From assembly GCF_026240635.1 (NCBI RefSeq), contig NZ_CP110848.1:2420501-2484500 (forward strand): a stretch of 64,000 bases of DNA. The letters are read 5' to 3'. The translations under genes were made by a program, and so were the position numbers. The DNA is from Trichothermofontia sichuanensis B231 (GTDB lineage: Bacteria; Cyanobacteriota; Cyanobacteriia; B231). The first letter of the stretch is position 1. Every line of letters begins with the position of its first letter. The notes below the pieces were generated by a model, which saw only the letters and a list, made by a program, of their open reading frames with translations, did no database searches and was not told where the DNA came from. This document shows positions 36,135 through 45,699 of the stretch, one piece after another.

Positions 36135-37403
36135 ATGGCCCGTTTTCTGCATGTTGCTGATGTGCATCTCGGCTACGATCGCTACGACAACCCCCAACGT
36201 AGTCGCGATTTTTTCTGGGCTTTTCAAGACGCGCTGCAACGGTATGCGATCGAAGCGGCAGTCGATTTTGTCCTGATTGCGGGGGATTTATTTGAACATC
36301 GCCATATTCATCCGGCAACGCTGAACCAGGCGCAGTTGTGTTTAGAGCCATTGCGGGAGGCGAACATTCCGGTACTGGCGATCGAGGGGAATCATGATCA
36401 CTGCCCCTACGGCACGAAGACCAGTTGGTTACGGTACCTGGCTGATTGGGAGTATTTAATTCTCTTGGAACCGGACGAAGATGCAATGGGGGATAACGGT
36501 CTTCTCAGTCCTTGGGACCCAGCAGTGCATCGGGGGGGCTATATTGACCTGCCCTGTGGGGTGCGGGTGGTGGGGTCCCATTGGTACGGGGCTGCGGCTC
36601 CCCAAATGATTGCGAAATTGGCTGCGGCTTTGCCAAACTTGCCCCCCGGTCCAGACTATACAGTGATGATGTTCCATCACGGCTTGGAGGGACAAATCAG
36701 TCGCTATACGGGGGCGCTGCGCTATGAGGATCTGCTGCCCCTCAAGCAAGCCGGGGTTGATTATTTAGCCTTAGGTCATATTCATAAGAGTTATGCCGTA
36801 GAGGGCTGGATTTTTAATCCGGGCGCGGTGGAAGCCAATAGTGTGGCCGAAAGTCGGGATCAGATTAGCCGGGGCGTCTACCTGGTCGAGTTGAACGAGG
36901 CCGGTATCCACGCGACCCTCCAGCAGGATTATCACCAACGCCCGATCGTGCGCCTCACCTATAAAGCCGATAAACGTCAATCTCAAGTGGAGTTAGAGCA
37001 GGCGATCGTCGAGCAGGTGACGCAACTGGCACGGGCCGGTGCGACGGCGGACGCGATCGTGGAGCTGCGGATACAGGGGCAAATCGGGTTCAGCCGCCTG
37101 GATTGGGATCTGCGGTCACTGCGCGAGCAGTTACTGACCCTGAGTCGCGCTCTGATCTTGTTGTTAAAACCCGATATGGCAGATACCGCCTATGAAACCT
37201 ATTTAGCCGATACGGGCACGGGTTCGCCGCCCCGTCAGGTGATCGAACGGCAAGTCTTCCAGGATCTCCTGGTTGCCCAAACCCAGTATGAAGATCAGGC
37301 TGACACCCTGACCCAGGGGTTAATTGACCTGAAGGAGCGTACCCTCGCCGAACAGTCAGACGCCGATCTCTACGCCTTCGTCAGCACTCTCCTCGCCTCT
37401 TAA
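36135..37403 (+). CDS. SbcD/Mre11-like DNA repair exonuclease
   Basis: A 422-residue calcineurin-like metallophosphoesterase. Metal-binding motifs are in order: LHVADVHLGYDRYD (D-x-H), VLIAGDLFEH (GD), IEGNHDH (GNHD), VMMFHHGLE (H) and LALGHIHKSY (GHxH). This order and the YDNPQRSRDFF segment fit the SbcD/Mre11 family that, with SbcC/Rad50, opens hairpins and protein-blocked ends. No SbcC gene is adjacent, as often in cyanobacteria. The ATG at 36135 gives the normal family start. The 39-base repeat in the leader may affect expression. Confidence 0.85.
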   Translation: MARFLHVADVHLGYDRYDNPQRSRDFFWAFQDALQRYAIEAAVDFVLIAGDLFEHRHIHPATLNQAQLCLEPLREANIPVLAIEGNHDHCPYGTKTSWLRYLADWEYLILLEPDEDAMGDNGLLSPWDPAVHRGGYIDLPCGVRVVGSHWYGAAAPQMIAKLAAALPNLPPGPDYTVMMFHHGLEGQISRYTGALRYEDLLPLKQAGVDYLALGHIHKSYAVEGWIFNPGAVEANSVAESRDQISRGVYLVELNEAGIHATLQQDYHQRPIVRLTYKADKRQSQVELEQAIVEQVTQLARAGATADAIVELRIQGQIGFSRLDWDLRSLREQLLTLSRALILLLKPDMADTAYETYLADTGTGSPPRQVIERQVFQDLLVAQTQYEDQADTLTQGLIDLKERTLAEQSDADLYAFVSTLLAS

Positions 37404-37488
37404 TCCCCTGGGTACCTTCATGCCCCTGGATCTGCGTCTGTTTGTGTTAAGAGTCTCTTTGTGTTAAAAAATCTGCGCCCTGTCTCGC

Positions 37489-38553
37489 ATGACCACTCCC
37501 CTCGTCACCCGTAACGCTTCCCTGCGCACGATCGTCCAAACCGCGATCACCTTCCTTACCAGTGACACTGCCCTCTACGTGGGCAAGCGCCTCTTGCAAG
37601 CCCTGTTCACCCTGCTCCTCGCGTCGGCCCTCAGCTTTTTTATTATTCAACTGGCTCCCGGCGATTATGTAGATACCCTGCGCCAAAACCCCCAGATCTC
37701 CCAGGCTCGTCTCGAAGAATTACAACGCCAATTTGGCCTCGATCGCCCCTGGCCGGAGCAATATGGCCGTTGGCTGTGGCAAATTATCCGCTATGGTAAC
37801 TTTGGTGAAAGTTTCGTCTATGAGCGATCGGTGGCCTCGTTACTCTGGGAACGGATGGGCGCAACCCTACTGTTGGCCGTGTCTTCATTGATTGTGACCT
37901 GGGCGATCGCGATTCCCCTGGGGATTATTGGTGCCGTGAAACAGGATCAATGGGTCGATCGTGGCCTCCGGGTTCTGAGTTACCTGGGGCAAGGTTTACC
38001 CAGCTTTGTCACCGCCCTGTTGTTGCTCGTCCTGGCTCAAAATACCTCGCCCCTGTTCCCCGTGGGGGATATGACCAGCACCTTTCATGACGATCTGTCG
38101 CCTCTAGGGAAAGTGTTGGATATTGGCTGGCACATGATTTTACCGACGATCGCCTTGAGCATCACCAGCTTTGCGGGCCTCCAGCGCATCACCCGTGGGG
38201 AACTCCTGGATGTGCTGCGCCAAGATTATATTCAAACGGCACGGGCCAAGGGCTTACCAGAACACCGGGTTATCTACGGCCATGCCCTGCGTAATGCCAT
38301 TAATCCCCTAATTACCCTACTGGGGTTTGAGTTTGCCAGCCTCTTGAGCGGCGCCTTTATTACAGAATACTTTTTCAACTGGCCGGGTCTCGGTCGGTTG
38401 ATTCTACAAGCCGTCTTCAACCAGGATGTTTATTTGGTGATGGCCAGTCTGATGATGGGGGCGGTGATGTTGATCGTGGGTAACCTGTTGGCCGATCTAC
38501 TACTACGGGCCGTCGATCCACGCATCCAGTTTACTCAAGATGCCCTGCGTTAA
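37489..38553 (+). CDS. DppB-like ABC transporter permease
   Basis: A 354-residue inner-membrane permease for peptide/nickel-type ABC importers. After a short N-terminus come the first helix (LLLASALSFFIIQLAPGDYV), the typical periplasmic segment QFGLDRPWPEQYGRWLWQII and further helices. The EAA loop that contacts the ATPase is ARAKGLPEHRVIYGHALRNA. The usual partners (DppC, ATPases, binding protein) are not next to it; cyanobacteria often scatter them. The substrate is unknown. Confidence 0.9.
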   Translation: MTTPLVTRNASLRTIVQTAITFLTSDTALYVGKRLLQALFTLLLASALSFFIIQLAPGDYVDTLRQNPQISQARLEELQRQFGLDRPWPEQYGRWLWQIIRYGNFGESFVYERSVASLLWERMGATLLLAVSSLIVTWAIAIPLGIIGAVKQDQWVDRGLRVLSYLGQGLPSFVTALLLLVLAQNTSPLFPVGDMTSTFHDDLSPLGKVLDIGWHMILPTIALSITSFAGLQRITRGELLDVLRQDYIQTARAKGLPEHRVIYGHALRNAINPLITLLGFEFASLLSGAFITEYFFNWPGLGRLILQAVFNQDVYLVMASLMMGAVMLIVGNLLADLLLRAVDPRIQFTQDALR

Positions 38554-38561
38554 CCCTACCC

Positions 38562-39176
38562 TTATATCCCCGCGGCAAAGACCTGTTCTGCTGTCAAATT
38601 TAACTCTGGAAAAGCGACGGAGAGAATGCGATCGCTGCCTCGAAATAGCTGCCCCTGATACTCGCCATTCACAAGTTGATAAACCGAAAGGGTGGGTTCT
38701 TTAGGGGAACCAATATAGCGACTACCTCCTAGACCCAAGTAATCGACAATCCAGTATTCAGGAATTCCCAAGGCTTCATAGTCAATAAACTTGTGACCAT
38801 AGTCATCACGCCAGTTCGTACTGACCACTTCAATCACGACCCGGACTGATTTACCCTGAGTAATTGTGGAACGTTGCTTCCAGAGGGGTTCCTCACTCAA
38901 CACCGCCTGATCCAGAATAATCACATCCGGATTGTAGCCCGACTTATCAGTGTCAAGCGGCTTGACGATCACCTGCCTGGGAATCAAATAAGGCAGCGCC
39001 AAGCGATCAATTTCAACCCCTAGCTTCATGCCCAAAAAACCACCCACCTGCTCATGGGTTCCGGTTGGCTGCATAGTAATCACAACCCCATTCCACAATT
39101 CATAACGACCATACCCATCGGGATACCAGTTGAGAAACGCCTCTAGGGTCATTAATTCAGGAACCGCTTGCAACAT
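38562..39176 (-). CDS. Uma2 family (DUF820) putative nuclease
   Basis: A 204-residue PD-(D/E)XK-fold protein. Motif elements are the start LMTLEAFLNWYPDGYGRYEL, the acidic NPDVIILDQ, VRVVIEVVSTNW (E-x-V) and HKFIDYEALGIPEYWIVDY. These are standard Uma2 features; activity is generally unproven and the genes are multicopy in cyanobacteria. It converges with the permease gene, with eight bases between their stops. Confidence 0.88.
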   Translation of the reverse strand: MLQAVPELMTLEAFLNWYPDGYGRYELWNGVVITMQPTGTHEQVGGFLGMKLGVEIDRLALPYLIPRQVIVKPLDTDKSGYNPDVIILDQAVLSEEPLWKQRSTITQGKSVRVVIEVVSTNWRDDYGHKFIDYEALGIPEYWIVDYLGLGGSRYIGSPKEPTLSVYQLVNGEYQGQLFRGSDRILSVAFPELNLTAEQVFAAGI

Positions 39177-39197
39177 GACTCTGAAAGCTCCGAAGAG

Positions 39198-39303
39198 GAA
39201 ATTAGAGTTATTTGAGATTAGGAAGAGATATCTAAGCCTCTCCCAGAGTGAGAGAGGGGTTGGGGGTGAGGGTGCTGTTTCAGCCTAAATTGCAATGACT
39301 ATA
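39198..39303. repeat. Reverse-oriented MITE variant
   Basis: Read on the minus strand it starts TATAGTCATTGCAATTTAGG and contains the CCCTCACCCC core, but instead of the ATCGTTCTTATTTGG end it has CTTAGATATCTCT and CAAATAACTCT, the right-end type seen at 19576-19655. Confidence 0.85.
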
Positions 39304-39456
39304 GTCTTTACTTTAGCCGTTACGAGTGACGATTGCCCCCGCCCAAATCGTCCGATCGGGTGACGCCTTCGGGGGACGTGCCGCACCGGGCAGACTGACT
39401 AAGCTAGATCCCAACCTAGCATCCCATTGCATCTACCCTGCTCAGGAGGCAGATCC

Positions 39457-39666
39457 ATGCAAGCTGCGACGACAACGCCCCTTTCCCGCAGTCAATTCAA
39501 GACCGTCATTCAGCAGATTTTACGCACGGGCAAGATCACGCCAGACGCCAAGCACCAGCTTCTGGCCGCCAACCGTTGGGAAGCCCCCCTCACCGTTGAA
39601 GAATTGGCTGCGGTTCAGGCCGTGACTGCTCGCCTCCAGATGGGTTTTGTGCGCGTAGTGGATTAA
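39457..39666 (+). CDS. Small conserved hypothetical protein
   Basis: A 69-residue helical protein (SRSQFKTVIQQILRTGKITP, WEAPLTVEELAAVQAVTARL). It has no known domain but the sequence is like small cyanobacterial proteins. The ATG at 39457 follows AGGAGG. Its TAA stop overlaps the stop codon of the convergent gene at 39663. Confidence 0.65.
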   Translation: MQAATTTPLSRSQFKTVIQQILRTGKITPDAKHQLLAANRWEAPLTVEELAAVQAVTARLQMGFVRVVD

Positions 39667-42230
39667 AGTTCGATCATTTCCCGCACTTCCGTAATGCCCT
39701 GTTCCGCATCCACAAATTCCTGCACCCGTGCCCGATACTCCCGCAGGATCTCATCCACCCAATGGCGATCGGCACTGTTCGCGAACAAATGCACCAGCGG
39801 TTCCCCCGCATCGGGCAAGACTAAAATCCAACTGTCCCGATTCGGGCTAAAGATTTTTACCCCATCGATGAGTTCAATGTCTGCTGCCGGATGGGTTTCC
39901 ACCAGGTAGCGCATCAGTGTTCCCTTGGCGCCCCAGGGACACCGAACGGTATAACTCTTGTGATACACGTTGGGTAAGTCGGCTCGCATTTGCCCTAGGG
40001 CACGAGGGCCGCCGCCTATCCCATTTTGTTCTTGTAAAGACAACATTTCCACCAATTTTGCCACACAGAACATGGCATCAAAGCCGGGGTGTAATTGGGG
40101 GAAAATAAAACCCATTTCACCGCTGCCCCCCAGGACGACATTGGGATTCGTTTGGCAGGCTTCCATCAAGGCTGTCGGGTTGGCCTTGGTCCGAATGACA
40201 TGGCCGCCGTGACGATAGGCGATTTGCTCGATCGCGCTAGAGGCATGAACCGGCACCACCACCGTCCCACGCGGATGCTGGGTCAGGACCATATTCACCA
40301 TCAGGGCCGTCAGGGTTTCGCCGCGAATGGCGATGCCCATCTCGTCCACCAAGACCAACTGTTCACCATTGGCTGCCATCTGGACCCCAAAGCTGGCCTT
40401 CAGTGCCTCAACCACGTGACCCAATTGATTGAGCAGGGCTTCCCGTTCCGTGTGGGTGGGTCCCGTCTGATGCAGGCTGGCGTTAAGGACGACAGCATCA
40501 CAGCCAAATTTCGCTAGGAGTTGGGGTAAGACGGCCCCGGAGACGGCGTAGGCGTAGTCAATTACAATTTTCGATCGCCCCCGCTGAATCGCCTCTACAT
40601 TGAGATTGCGCTCAAACCCCTGACTGTAAAGCTCGATCACCTGGGTGGGATACACCATGTTGCCAATTTCATGGATCTGGGCACGGCGCATATCTTCCTT
40701 AAAAAAGGCCCCTTCAATCTTTTTCTCCTTCGCCTTGGTGATGTTAATGCCTTTGTGATCGAAAAATTCAATCAGAATATGATCTGGACGATCAGGATGA
40801 ATGCGCACATGAATCCCCCCGACCGCTGCCAACGTGGGGACGACCGATCGCGCGAGGGGTAAGGCCGTCGCCTGGAGGTTGTGAATATGAACCCCCACCG
40901 ACATCAGGCCCGCGATCAGCGATCGCGATACCATGCGGGAAATACTGCGCTGGTCGCGTGAGACTGTCACATGGGCACCCTGGCGCAGCGTCGATCCGTA
41001 GGCAGCCCCCAACTTGACCGCAAATTCCGGTGTGATGTCGATATTCGCTAGCCCACTGACGCCGCGTTGACCAAAGAGGTTGCGACGGGCCGTACTGCCC
41101 CAGATCAGATTCAGGTTAACGATCGCGCCGGAGTCAATGCGCTTACTCGGCCACACCCGCACCATTGGGCTAATCTGGGCCTCTTCGCCGATCGACGACA
41201 GCGCCCCCACCACTGCCCCCTCCAACACCTGGGCACGGCGATCGATGCGTGTGCCCCTGGCAATTACACAGGCTCGCAAATTCGCCTCTTCCCCAATCAC
41301 ACACCCACTCCAGATCACCGGACGCTTGAGCGTAGCATCGGCATGGATGGTCACGTTATCGCCAATCACAGTACCCGCATCAATGTGAACTCGCGGTCCA
41401 ATCCGGCAGTTGCTGCCAATTAAAACCGGGGTTTCAATTTGGGCGAGGGGATCGATCGTCGTATTTTGACCTACCCAGAGACCGGGCGATCGCTCGTAGT
41501 AGGCAAAGGTCAAATGTGCCCGCCCATGCAGTGCATCAAACTGGGCCTGCCGATAGGCTTCCAAATGCCCCACATCACACCAATAACCTTGGGCAATATA
41601 GCCATACATGGGTTCCCCCTTGGCTAACATCAGGGGAAACAAATCTTTAGAAAAATCACACTCCTGGTATGTCGGCAAATATTCCAGTACTTTGGGTTCC
41701 AGGATATAAATGCCTGTATTGACCGTATCAGAAAAAACTTCACTGGCGGAGGGTTTCTCGAGAAACCGTTGGATTTGCCCTGTTTTGGGATCGGTGATGA
41801 CTGCTCCAAACTCCAACGGATTAGAGACACGCGTAAGAATCAATGTAGCTTGCGACTGTTTATGGCGATGGTAGTCGATCGCGGCCTGCAAATCAAAATC
41901 CGTAATGCAATCGCCACTAATCACCAGAAACGTATCATCTAGCAACTCTGCAATGTTCTTCACACACCCCGCCGTGCCCAGAGGTTGATCTTCCTCCACG
42001 GCGTAGGTGATACGCACCCCAAATTCACTCCCATCCTGGAAATAATCCTGGAGGGCATCGGGCAGGTAATGGAGGGTTGCAATTACTTCTGTGATGTGGT
42101 GGCGTTTGAGCAGGTTGATAATATGCTCGGCGATCGGGCGATTCAGGATCGGCACCATTGGCTTGGGCAAATCACAGGTCAAGGGCCGCAACCGGGTACC
42201 TGAACCACCGGCCATGAGTACTGCTCGCAT
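39663..42230 (-). CDS. Mannose-1-phosphate guanylyltransferase with phosphomannomutase-like domain
   Basis: An 855-residue fusion that makes nucleotide-sugars for surface polymers. Residues 1-230 are the nucleotidyltransferase (MRAVLMAGGSGTRLRPLT, then LPKPMVPILNRPI); 250-370 are left-handed beta-helix hexapeptide repeats (for example IGSNCRIGPRVHIDAGTVIG); about 380-855 resemble phosphomannomutase. The phosphoserine loop of true mutases (TASHNP) is replaced by VGGIHVRIHPDRPDH, so the mutase part is probably not catalytic; this is typical of this cyanobacterial/actinobacterial family. The ATG at 42230 has GGAGGAAGGAGG upstream. It fits with the sugar-transfer genes at 27-31 kb. Confidence 0.9.
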   Translation of the reverse strand: MRAVLMAGGSGTRLRPLTCDLPKPMVPILNRPIAEHIINLLKRHHITEVIATLHYLPDALQDYFQDGSEFGVRITYAVEEDQPLGTAGCVKNIAELLDDTFLVISGDCITDFDLQAAIDYHRHKQSQATLILTRVSNPLEFGAVITDPKTGQIQRFLEKPSASEVFSDTVNTGIYILEPKVLEYLPTYQECDFSKDLFPLMLAKGEPMYGYIAQGYWCDVGHLEAYRQAQFDALHGRAHLTFAYYERSPGLWVGQNTTIDPLAQIETPVLIGSNCRIGPRVHIDAGTVIGDNVTIHADATLKRPVIWSGCVIGEEANLRACVIARGTRIDRRAQVLEGAVVGALSSIGEEAQISPMVRVWPSKRIDSGAIVNLNLIWGSTARRNLFGQRGVSGLANIDITPEFAVKLGAAYGSTLRQGAHVTVSRDQRSISRMVSRSLIAGLMSVGVHIHNLQATALPLARSVVPTLAAVGGIHVRIHPDRPDHILIEFFDHKGINITKAKEKKIEGAFFKEDMRRAQIHEIGNMVYPTQVIELYSQGFERNLNVEAIQRGRSKIVIDYAYAVSGAVLPQLLAKFGCDAVVLNASLHQTGPTHTEREALLNQLGHVVEALKASFGVQMAANGEQLVLVDEMGIAIRGETLTALMVNMVLTQHPRGTVVVPVHASSAIEQIAYRHGGHVIRTKANPTALMEACQTNPNVVLGGSGEMGFIFPQLHPGFDAMFCVAKLVEMLSLQEQNGIGGGPRALGQMRADLPNVYHKSYTVRCPWGAKGTLMRYLVETHPAADIELIDGVKIFSPNRDSWILVLPDAGEPLVHLFANSADRHWVDEILREYRARVQEFVDAEQGITEVREMIEL

Positions 42231-42381
42231 AGCACCTCCTTCCTCCTTCGCAGTGACCGTGCCACTTTCCTTTACCATAACCATATTCTGGCTAGGGCCG
42301 TAGGGAAGGAAGGATTAACTTCATTCTGAACTAAACGTCAAGCCGCGATCGGCACTCAACGATATAGCGAGGCTTTGAATG

Positions 42382-42488
42382 TATAGTCATTGCAATTTAA
42401 GCTGAAACAGTACCCTCACCCCCAGCCCCTCTCCCAGGGCGGGAGAGGGGAGTGAAAAACTGTATCGTTCTTATTTGGATTGACCATA
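42382..42488. repeat. 107-bp MITE, copy 3
   Basis: Full-length copy with TATAGTCATTGCAATTTAAG at the left, core CCCTCACCCCCAGCCCCTCT and right end TTATTTGGATTGACCATA. It lies between the divergent mannose-1-phosphate guanylyltransferase leader and the end of the SRPBCC gene. Confidence 0.93.
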
Positions 42489-42629
42489 AAGTACAGATCT
42501 ATAAAAACCCCCTAGAACCCCCCTAAAGACAGAGGAAACGCCAAGGACTGCCTGTCCCTTCGTGCCCTTTGTACTGGCATGGTGCAAAATCCAGGCGGTT
42601 CTCAATCTGGGCGGGTATCGAACGGATAG

Positions 42630-43253
42630 TTACCCCCGACACATCACCTGGCGCATCTGACGCAGGTTATTAGGCAGATCCATCTGCATCGCTTGTTGAA
42701 TAAAGCAACTGGGTACCGGAATGGTCGGCGTTGCCTGGACCCGATAGCTCAGGATCGTTCCTTGTTGATAGGGATATAACCAAAGATCTGCGGCAAAGTC
42801 CCGCAAACTCCCTCGCTCTAAGCGGAACGCAATCGTATCTCCCGTCTCCGGTTGTTCGATCACGTCCAGGAACACTTCCACCTCAAGATTTAATAGGAAA
42901 AAGGATTTTTGGGCCGTCTGATAAAGCCGCTTCCGGGTAACCCCGGCTGCGACCACGCCCAACACCTCACTGCGGGTTACGTCGGGAAAGTATTCGGTCC
43001 ACCGAGAATAGTGAGTGATATGGTGCCAGACCTGGGCACGATCGCGGGGAATATAGACCCAAGCAGTTACGGCTCCCCCCCAGTCAGAGTAGGTATGGGG
43101 CTGGGTGACGATCGCGCCTCGGATCAAGGACTCCAGACGGTTGGCATCAAGCTGAAAGCGGAATTGAGTTGGGGCGGCACTGCCCCCAGAGATAGTCGTT
43201 GTCGTTTCGTTGATAGCAGTGATGGTAGTACGGGGGGATAGGGTTGCGACCAT
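42630..43253 (-). CDS. SRPBCC/polyketide-cyclase-like protein
   Basis: A 207-residue protein with a START/SRPBCC lipid-binding fold from about residue 55: AVTAWVYIPRDRAQVWHHIT, YSRWTEYFPDVTRSEVL, FRLERGSLRDFAADLWLYPY and a closing amphipathic helix. These are the markers of the COQ10/aromatase-cyclase-like group common in cyanobacteria. The first 50 residues are Thr/Ser-rich. The ligand is unknown. Confidence 0.8.
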   Translation of the reverse strand: MVATLSPRTTITAINETTTTISGGSAAPTQFRFQLDANRLESLIRGAIVTQPHTYSDWGGAVTAWVYIPRDRAQVWHHITHYSRWTEYFPDVTRSEVLGVVAAGVTRKRLYQTAQKSFFLLNLEVEVFLDVIEQPETGDTIAFRLERGSLRDFAADLWLYPYQQGTILSYRVQATPTIPVPSCFIQQAMQMDLPNNLRQMRQVMCRG

Positions 43254-43480
43254 GCTTGTCCACACTTATATTTATTCGGACGGGACCTCGCAAGAAACCG
43301 ACGCGGCTCAAGCAGTCAGGCTTAAGTTGTCAACTCAAGGCGTGTGTCTCACTCCCTATAAGGTACCCCTCGCCCCCTAGAGAAGCAACAAATTCACCAA
43401 AATCTCATCTTGGTCCCTCTGGTGCGCGGCAGCAGCGGGTGGTCAACCTTCCTGATGGGTGTAAAGTTAGGCAGATCTTC

Positions 43481-43960
43481 TTACTGACCTTGGATAGTCA
43501 AGACCGAACAGGGGGCGTGGTGCAGCACATAGTTACTGACACTCCCCAGCAGCAGTTCACTTAATCCCGATCGCCCCCGTCGCCCGATGATAATCAGATC
43601 AGCCTTCCAACTTTTAGCAATCTTGCAGATCAATTGGCCTGGATCGCCCACATTTTGGCTAAACTCAGTGGGAATGCCCAAGGCTGTGGCTTTGTCCGTT
43701 TGGGCACGCAGGTAATCCAGGCCCGTTTCCTCGATCGTTTGCCATTGCTTCATATAGTTCTTCAGCGCTTCGGTGTGTGCTGCGGAGTAAATGCTATCAG
43801 GTTCTGGATAGACCGGGGGGGGATAATCTTCGCCAAACGGTGGCAGAACATGGAGCAGCATCAGACCAGCATTGCAGAGTTTAGCCAACTCTAGGCCCCG
43901 CTCAAAAATAAGCTGGCTGGTAGCAGAATTATCTAGACCAATGAGGATTTTCTTAAACAT
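43481..43960 (-). CDS. Universal stress protein (UspA family)
   Basis: A 159-residue soluble protein starting MFKKILIGLDNSATSQLIFE. The ATP-binding signature is IGRRGRSGLSELLLGSVSNY continuing VLHHAPCSVL, matching G-2x-G-9x-G(S/T). Such proteins bind ATP and act in stress adaptation; specific partners are unknown. The ATG at 43960 gives the family start. The 112-bp palindromic element lies in its upstream region. Confidence 0.93.
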   Translation of the reverse strand: MFKKILIGLDNSATSQLIFERGLELAKLCNAGLMLLHVLPPFGEDYPPPVYPEPDSIYSAAHTEALKNYMKQWQTIEETGLDYLRAQTDKATALGIPTEFSQNVGDPGQLICKIAKSWKADLIIIGRRGRSGLSELLLGSVSNYVLHHAPCSVLTIQGQ

Positions 43961-44116
43961 TGTCCAAGCCCCTTGCTTCAAAACGGAATTGGGCAGCAGC
44001 ACTGTCTACACCTTAAGCCGCTAAGCCTACTGCCATGGTTGATATCGCTAACTGACCCTACTCTAAGCGAAAGCTCTCGGACTACGCAGAAATTTATTAA
44101 AATTGTCAAAATTAGC

Positions 44117-44228
44117 GGCTCTCCTGAGTTTATGGTGGGGGCGCTACGCGCCCCCACCATAAACTCAACGTTTCCGATCGTTTATTTGTAGTTGCTGATA
44201 CTGTTTACCCCAAAATCCCAGAAGAGCC
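44117..44228 (+). repeat. 112-bp palindromic element, copy with TAC loop
   Basis: The left half is a hairpin GAGTTTATGGTGGGGGCGC-TAC-GCGCCCCCACCATAAACTC; the right half is an asymmetric 62-base segment with TTTATTTGTAGTTGCTGATA and ends CAGAAGAGCC, an imperfect inverted repeat of the start GGCTCTCCTG. It is identical to 56573-56684 except for the loop (44145-44147) and the last base. Confidence 0.95.
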
Positions 44229-44262
44229 AAATTAGCAAAAGTCAGTTGCCAGGAAAATCGCT

Positions 44263-44520
44263 ATGAATGAGACGCAGGCAGCCAATGCGCAATTTCTAAC
44301 GATCGAAGAAGCAACCCAAGTCGATGCCGCCCTGCTTTCCTCCCATGAGAAGTTCCTTGTACGGCTGACGATCTCATCCCTGCGCCTGCTGATCCAGATT
44401 GCTAAGGATGAACAGGTGGCGATCGCCGATCTCACGCCCCAACAAATTATCCACTGGTTTGAGCGCGATAGCCAAATCCGCCGGGAACAGGGCCAGGAGG
44501 CGGCTTTCCTGAAATGGTAA
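44263..44520 (+). CDS. Small conserved hypothetical protein
   Basis: An 85-residue acidic helical protein (FLTIEEATQVDAALLSSHEK, FLVRLTISSLRLLIQIAKDE, IADLTPQQIIHWFERDSQIR). It resembles a family of small cyanobacterial proteins of unknown function. The start is just downstream of the palindromic element, which may therefore lie in its promoter. Confidence 0.65.
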   Translation: MNETQAANAQFLTIEEATQVDAALLSSHEKFLVRLTISSLRLLIQIAKDEQVAIADLTPQQIIHWFERDSQIRREQGQEAAFLKW

Positions 44521-44602
44521 ACCAGAGCTTTAGGACAGGCTTATCTAGCGGCCTGGTTTTGACCTAACCCCTAGCGGTAACTCAGGGTAAACAATATCGC
44601 CA

Positions 44603-45349
44603 CTAGCCCAATTTCTCAGCGAAGAGGGCAAAAATAGCCTCCCAAGTTTGGGCGGCGACTTCAGGTCGGTAGTCGGGCCGTTGATCGCAGCAAAAGCCAT
44701 GCCCCGCGCCGGCAAACCGAAAGATCCGATGGTCTACCTGGTGAGCTTGGAGGGCAGCCGCGATCGCGTCGACCGCCGCCGCCGGAATCAGCGGATCATC
44801 CATCCCCAAAAAAACATAAATCGTCCCGTGGATGTCGGGCGTGCGCGTGATTGTGGGCGGTCCCTCATCACCAGGCGTCATCGTGGCAATGCCTGCACCA
44901 TAACAGGAAGCGGTGGCCCGAATTGCCGGGAGGGTTGCTGCCAGGTAGGCCACATGGCCCCCAAAACAAAAGCCAACACACCCCATGCCCCCCGGTTTAA
45001 CCCAGGGCTGTGCCTGTAGATAGGCAATAGTGGCTTGAATATCGCTTAACAGTTGTGATGCCCGCGTCTGGTTTTTGTGGTGTCGTCCTTCGGCTAACTC
45101 TGCCTCGCTGTAGCCCACCTCAAAGCCGGGAGCGGTGCGTTGGAACAGCGCAGGGGCGATCGCGACATACCCAGCTTGGGCGATCCGCTCCGTTACCTGA
45201 CGAATGTGGGCGTTTACCCCAAACACTTCCTGTAAAACGATCACTGCCGGGAAAGGCCCTCCCATCTGGGGATAGGCCAGATAGGCTTGAATCGCTAGGT
45301 CCCCATTGGGAACGGTTACAGATTCAGTATGGAGAGACGGATCAGACAT
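44603..45349 (-). CDS. Dienelactone hydrolase family protein
   Basis: A 248-residue alpha/beta hydrolase. The nucleophile is the Cys in MGCVGFCFGGHVAYLAA (G-x-C-x-G-G), the acid is in FLGMDDPLIPAAAV and the His in GAGHGFCCDQR; the early segment AVIVLQEVFGVNAHIRQVTE, with its Glu contacting the nucleophile, is typical. The true substrate is unlikely to be dienelactone in a cyanobacterium. The ATG at 45349 is used. Confidence 0.9.
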   Translation of the reverse strand: MSDPSLHTESVTVPNGDLAIQAYLAYPQMGGPFPAVIVLQEVFGVNAHIRQVTERIAQAGYVAIAPALFQRTAPGFEVGYSEAELAEGRHHKNQTRASQLLSDIQATIAYLQAQPWVKPGGMGCVGFCFGGHVAYLAATLPAIRATASCYGAGIATMTPGDEGPPTITRTPDIHGTIYVFLGMDDPLIPAAAVDAIAAALQAHQVDHRIFRFAGAGHGFCCDQRPDYRPEVAAQTWEAIFALFAEKLG

Positions 45350-45625
45350 GGAGGATTCACCCAACCTTCAGCAGTTTAAATGTGAAGTGCGATTCCAGAT
45401 TTTCTCACGGCTTCCGAGTCATACACCACAATGACTGCCGCCAAATACCGAGTGTAGCTCATATCAGCTACCGGAATATAGACATTGGGGTTCTTCTACC
45501 TGCACCCGCTGCTCATTGTTGCAGATTATTGATCACCTATTGAACCCTCGAACCCGCCATTGAATGCCTGCTAGCGGTTGGCGGTTGGTGACACTGCGCC
45601 CATGAATGAAGCTAGGTTAGTGGAA

Positions 45626-45699
45626 TGGCTCAGGCGTGATTTGAACACGCGACCTTGGGCTTATGAGTCCCCTGCTCTGACCAACTGAGCTACTGAGCC
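45626..45699 (-). tRNA. tRNA-Met (CAT)
   Basis: On the minus strand a 73-base cloverleaf plus discriminator A: acceptor GGCTCAG pairs with CTGAGCC, D-arm AGCTCAGTTGGTCAGAGC, anticodon loop CTCATAA (anticodon CAT), T-arm CGTGTTCAAATCACG. The CCA end is not encoded. The sequence resembles the elongator tRNA-Met of cyanobacteria rather than the initiator or the lysidine-modified tRNA-Ile. The anticodon stem has weak end pairs. Confidence 0.92.

Noticed and set aside
39663-42230. Active bifunctional mutase/guanylyltransferase
   Set aside because: The phosphoserine loop of the mutase part is absent, so only guanylyltransferase activity is proposed.
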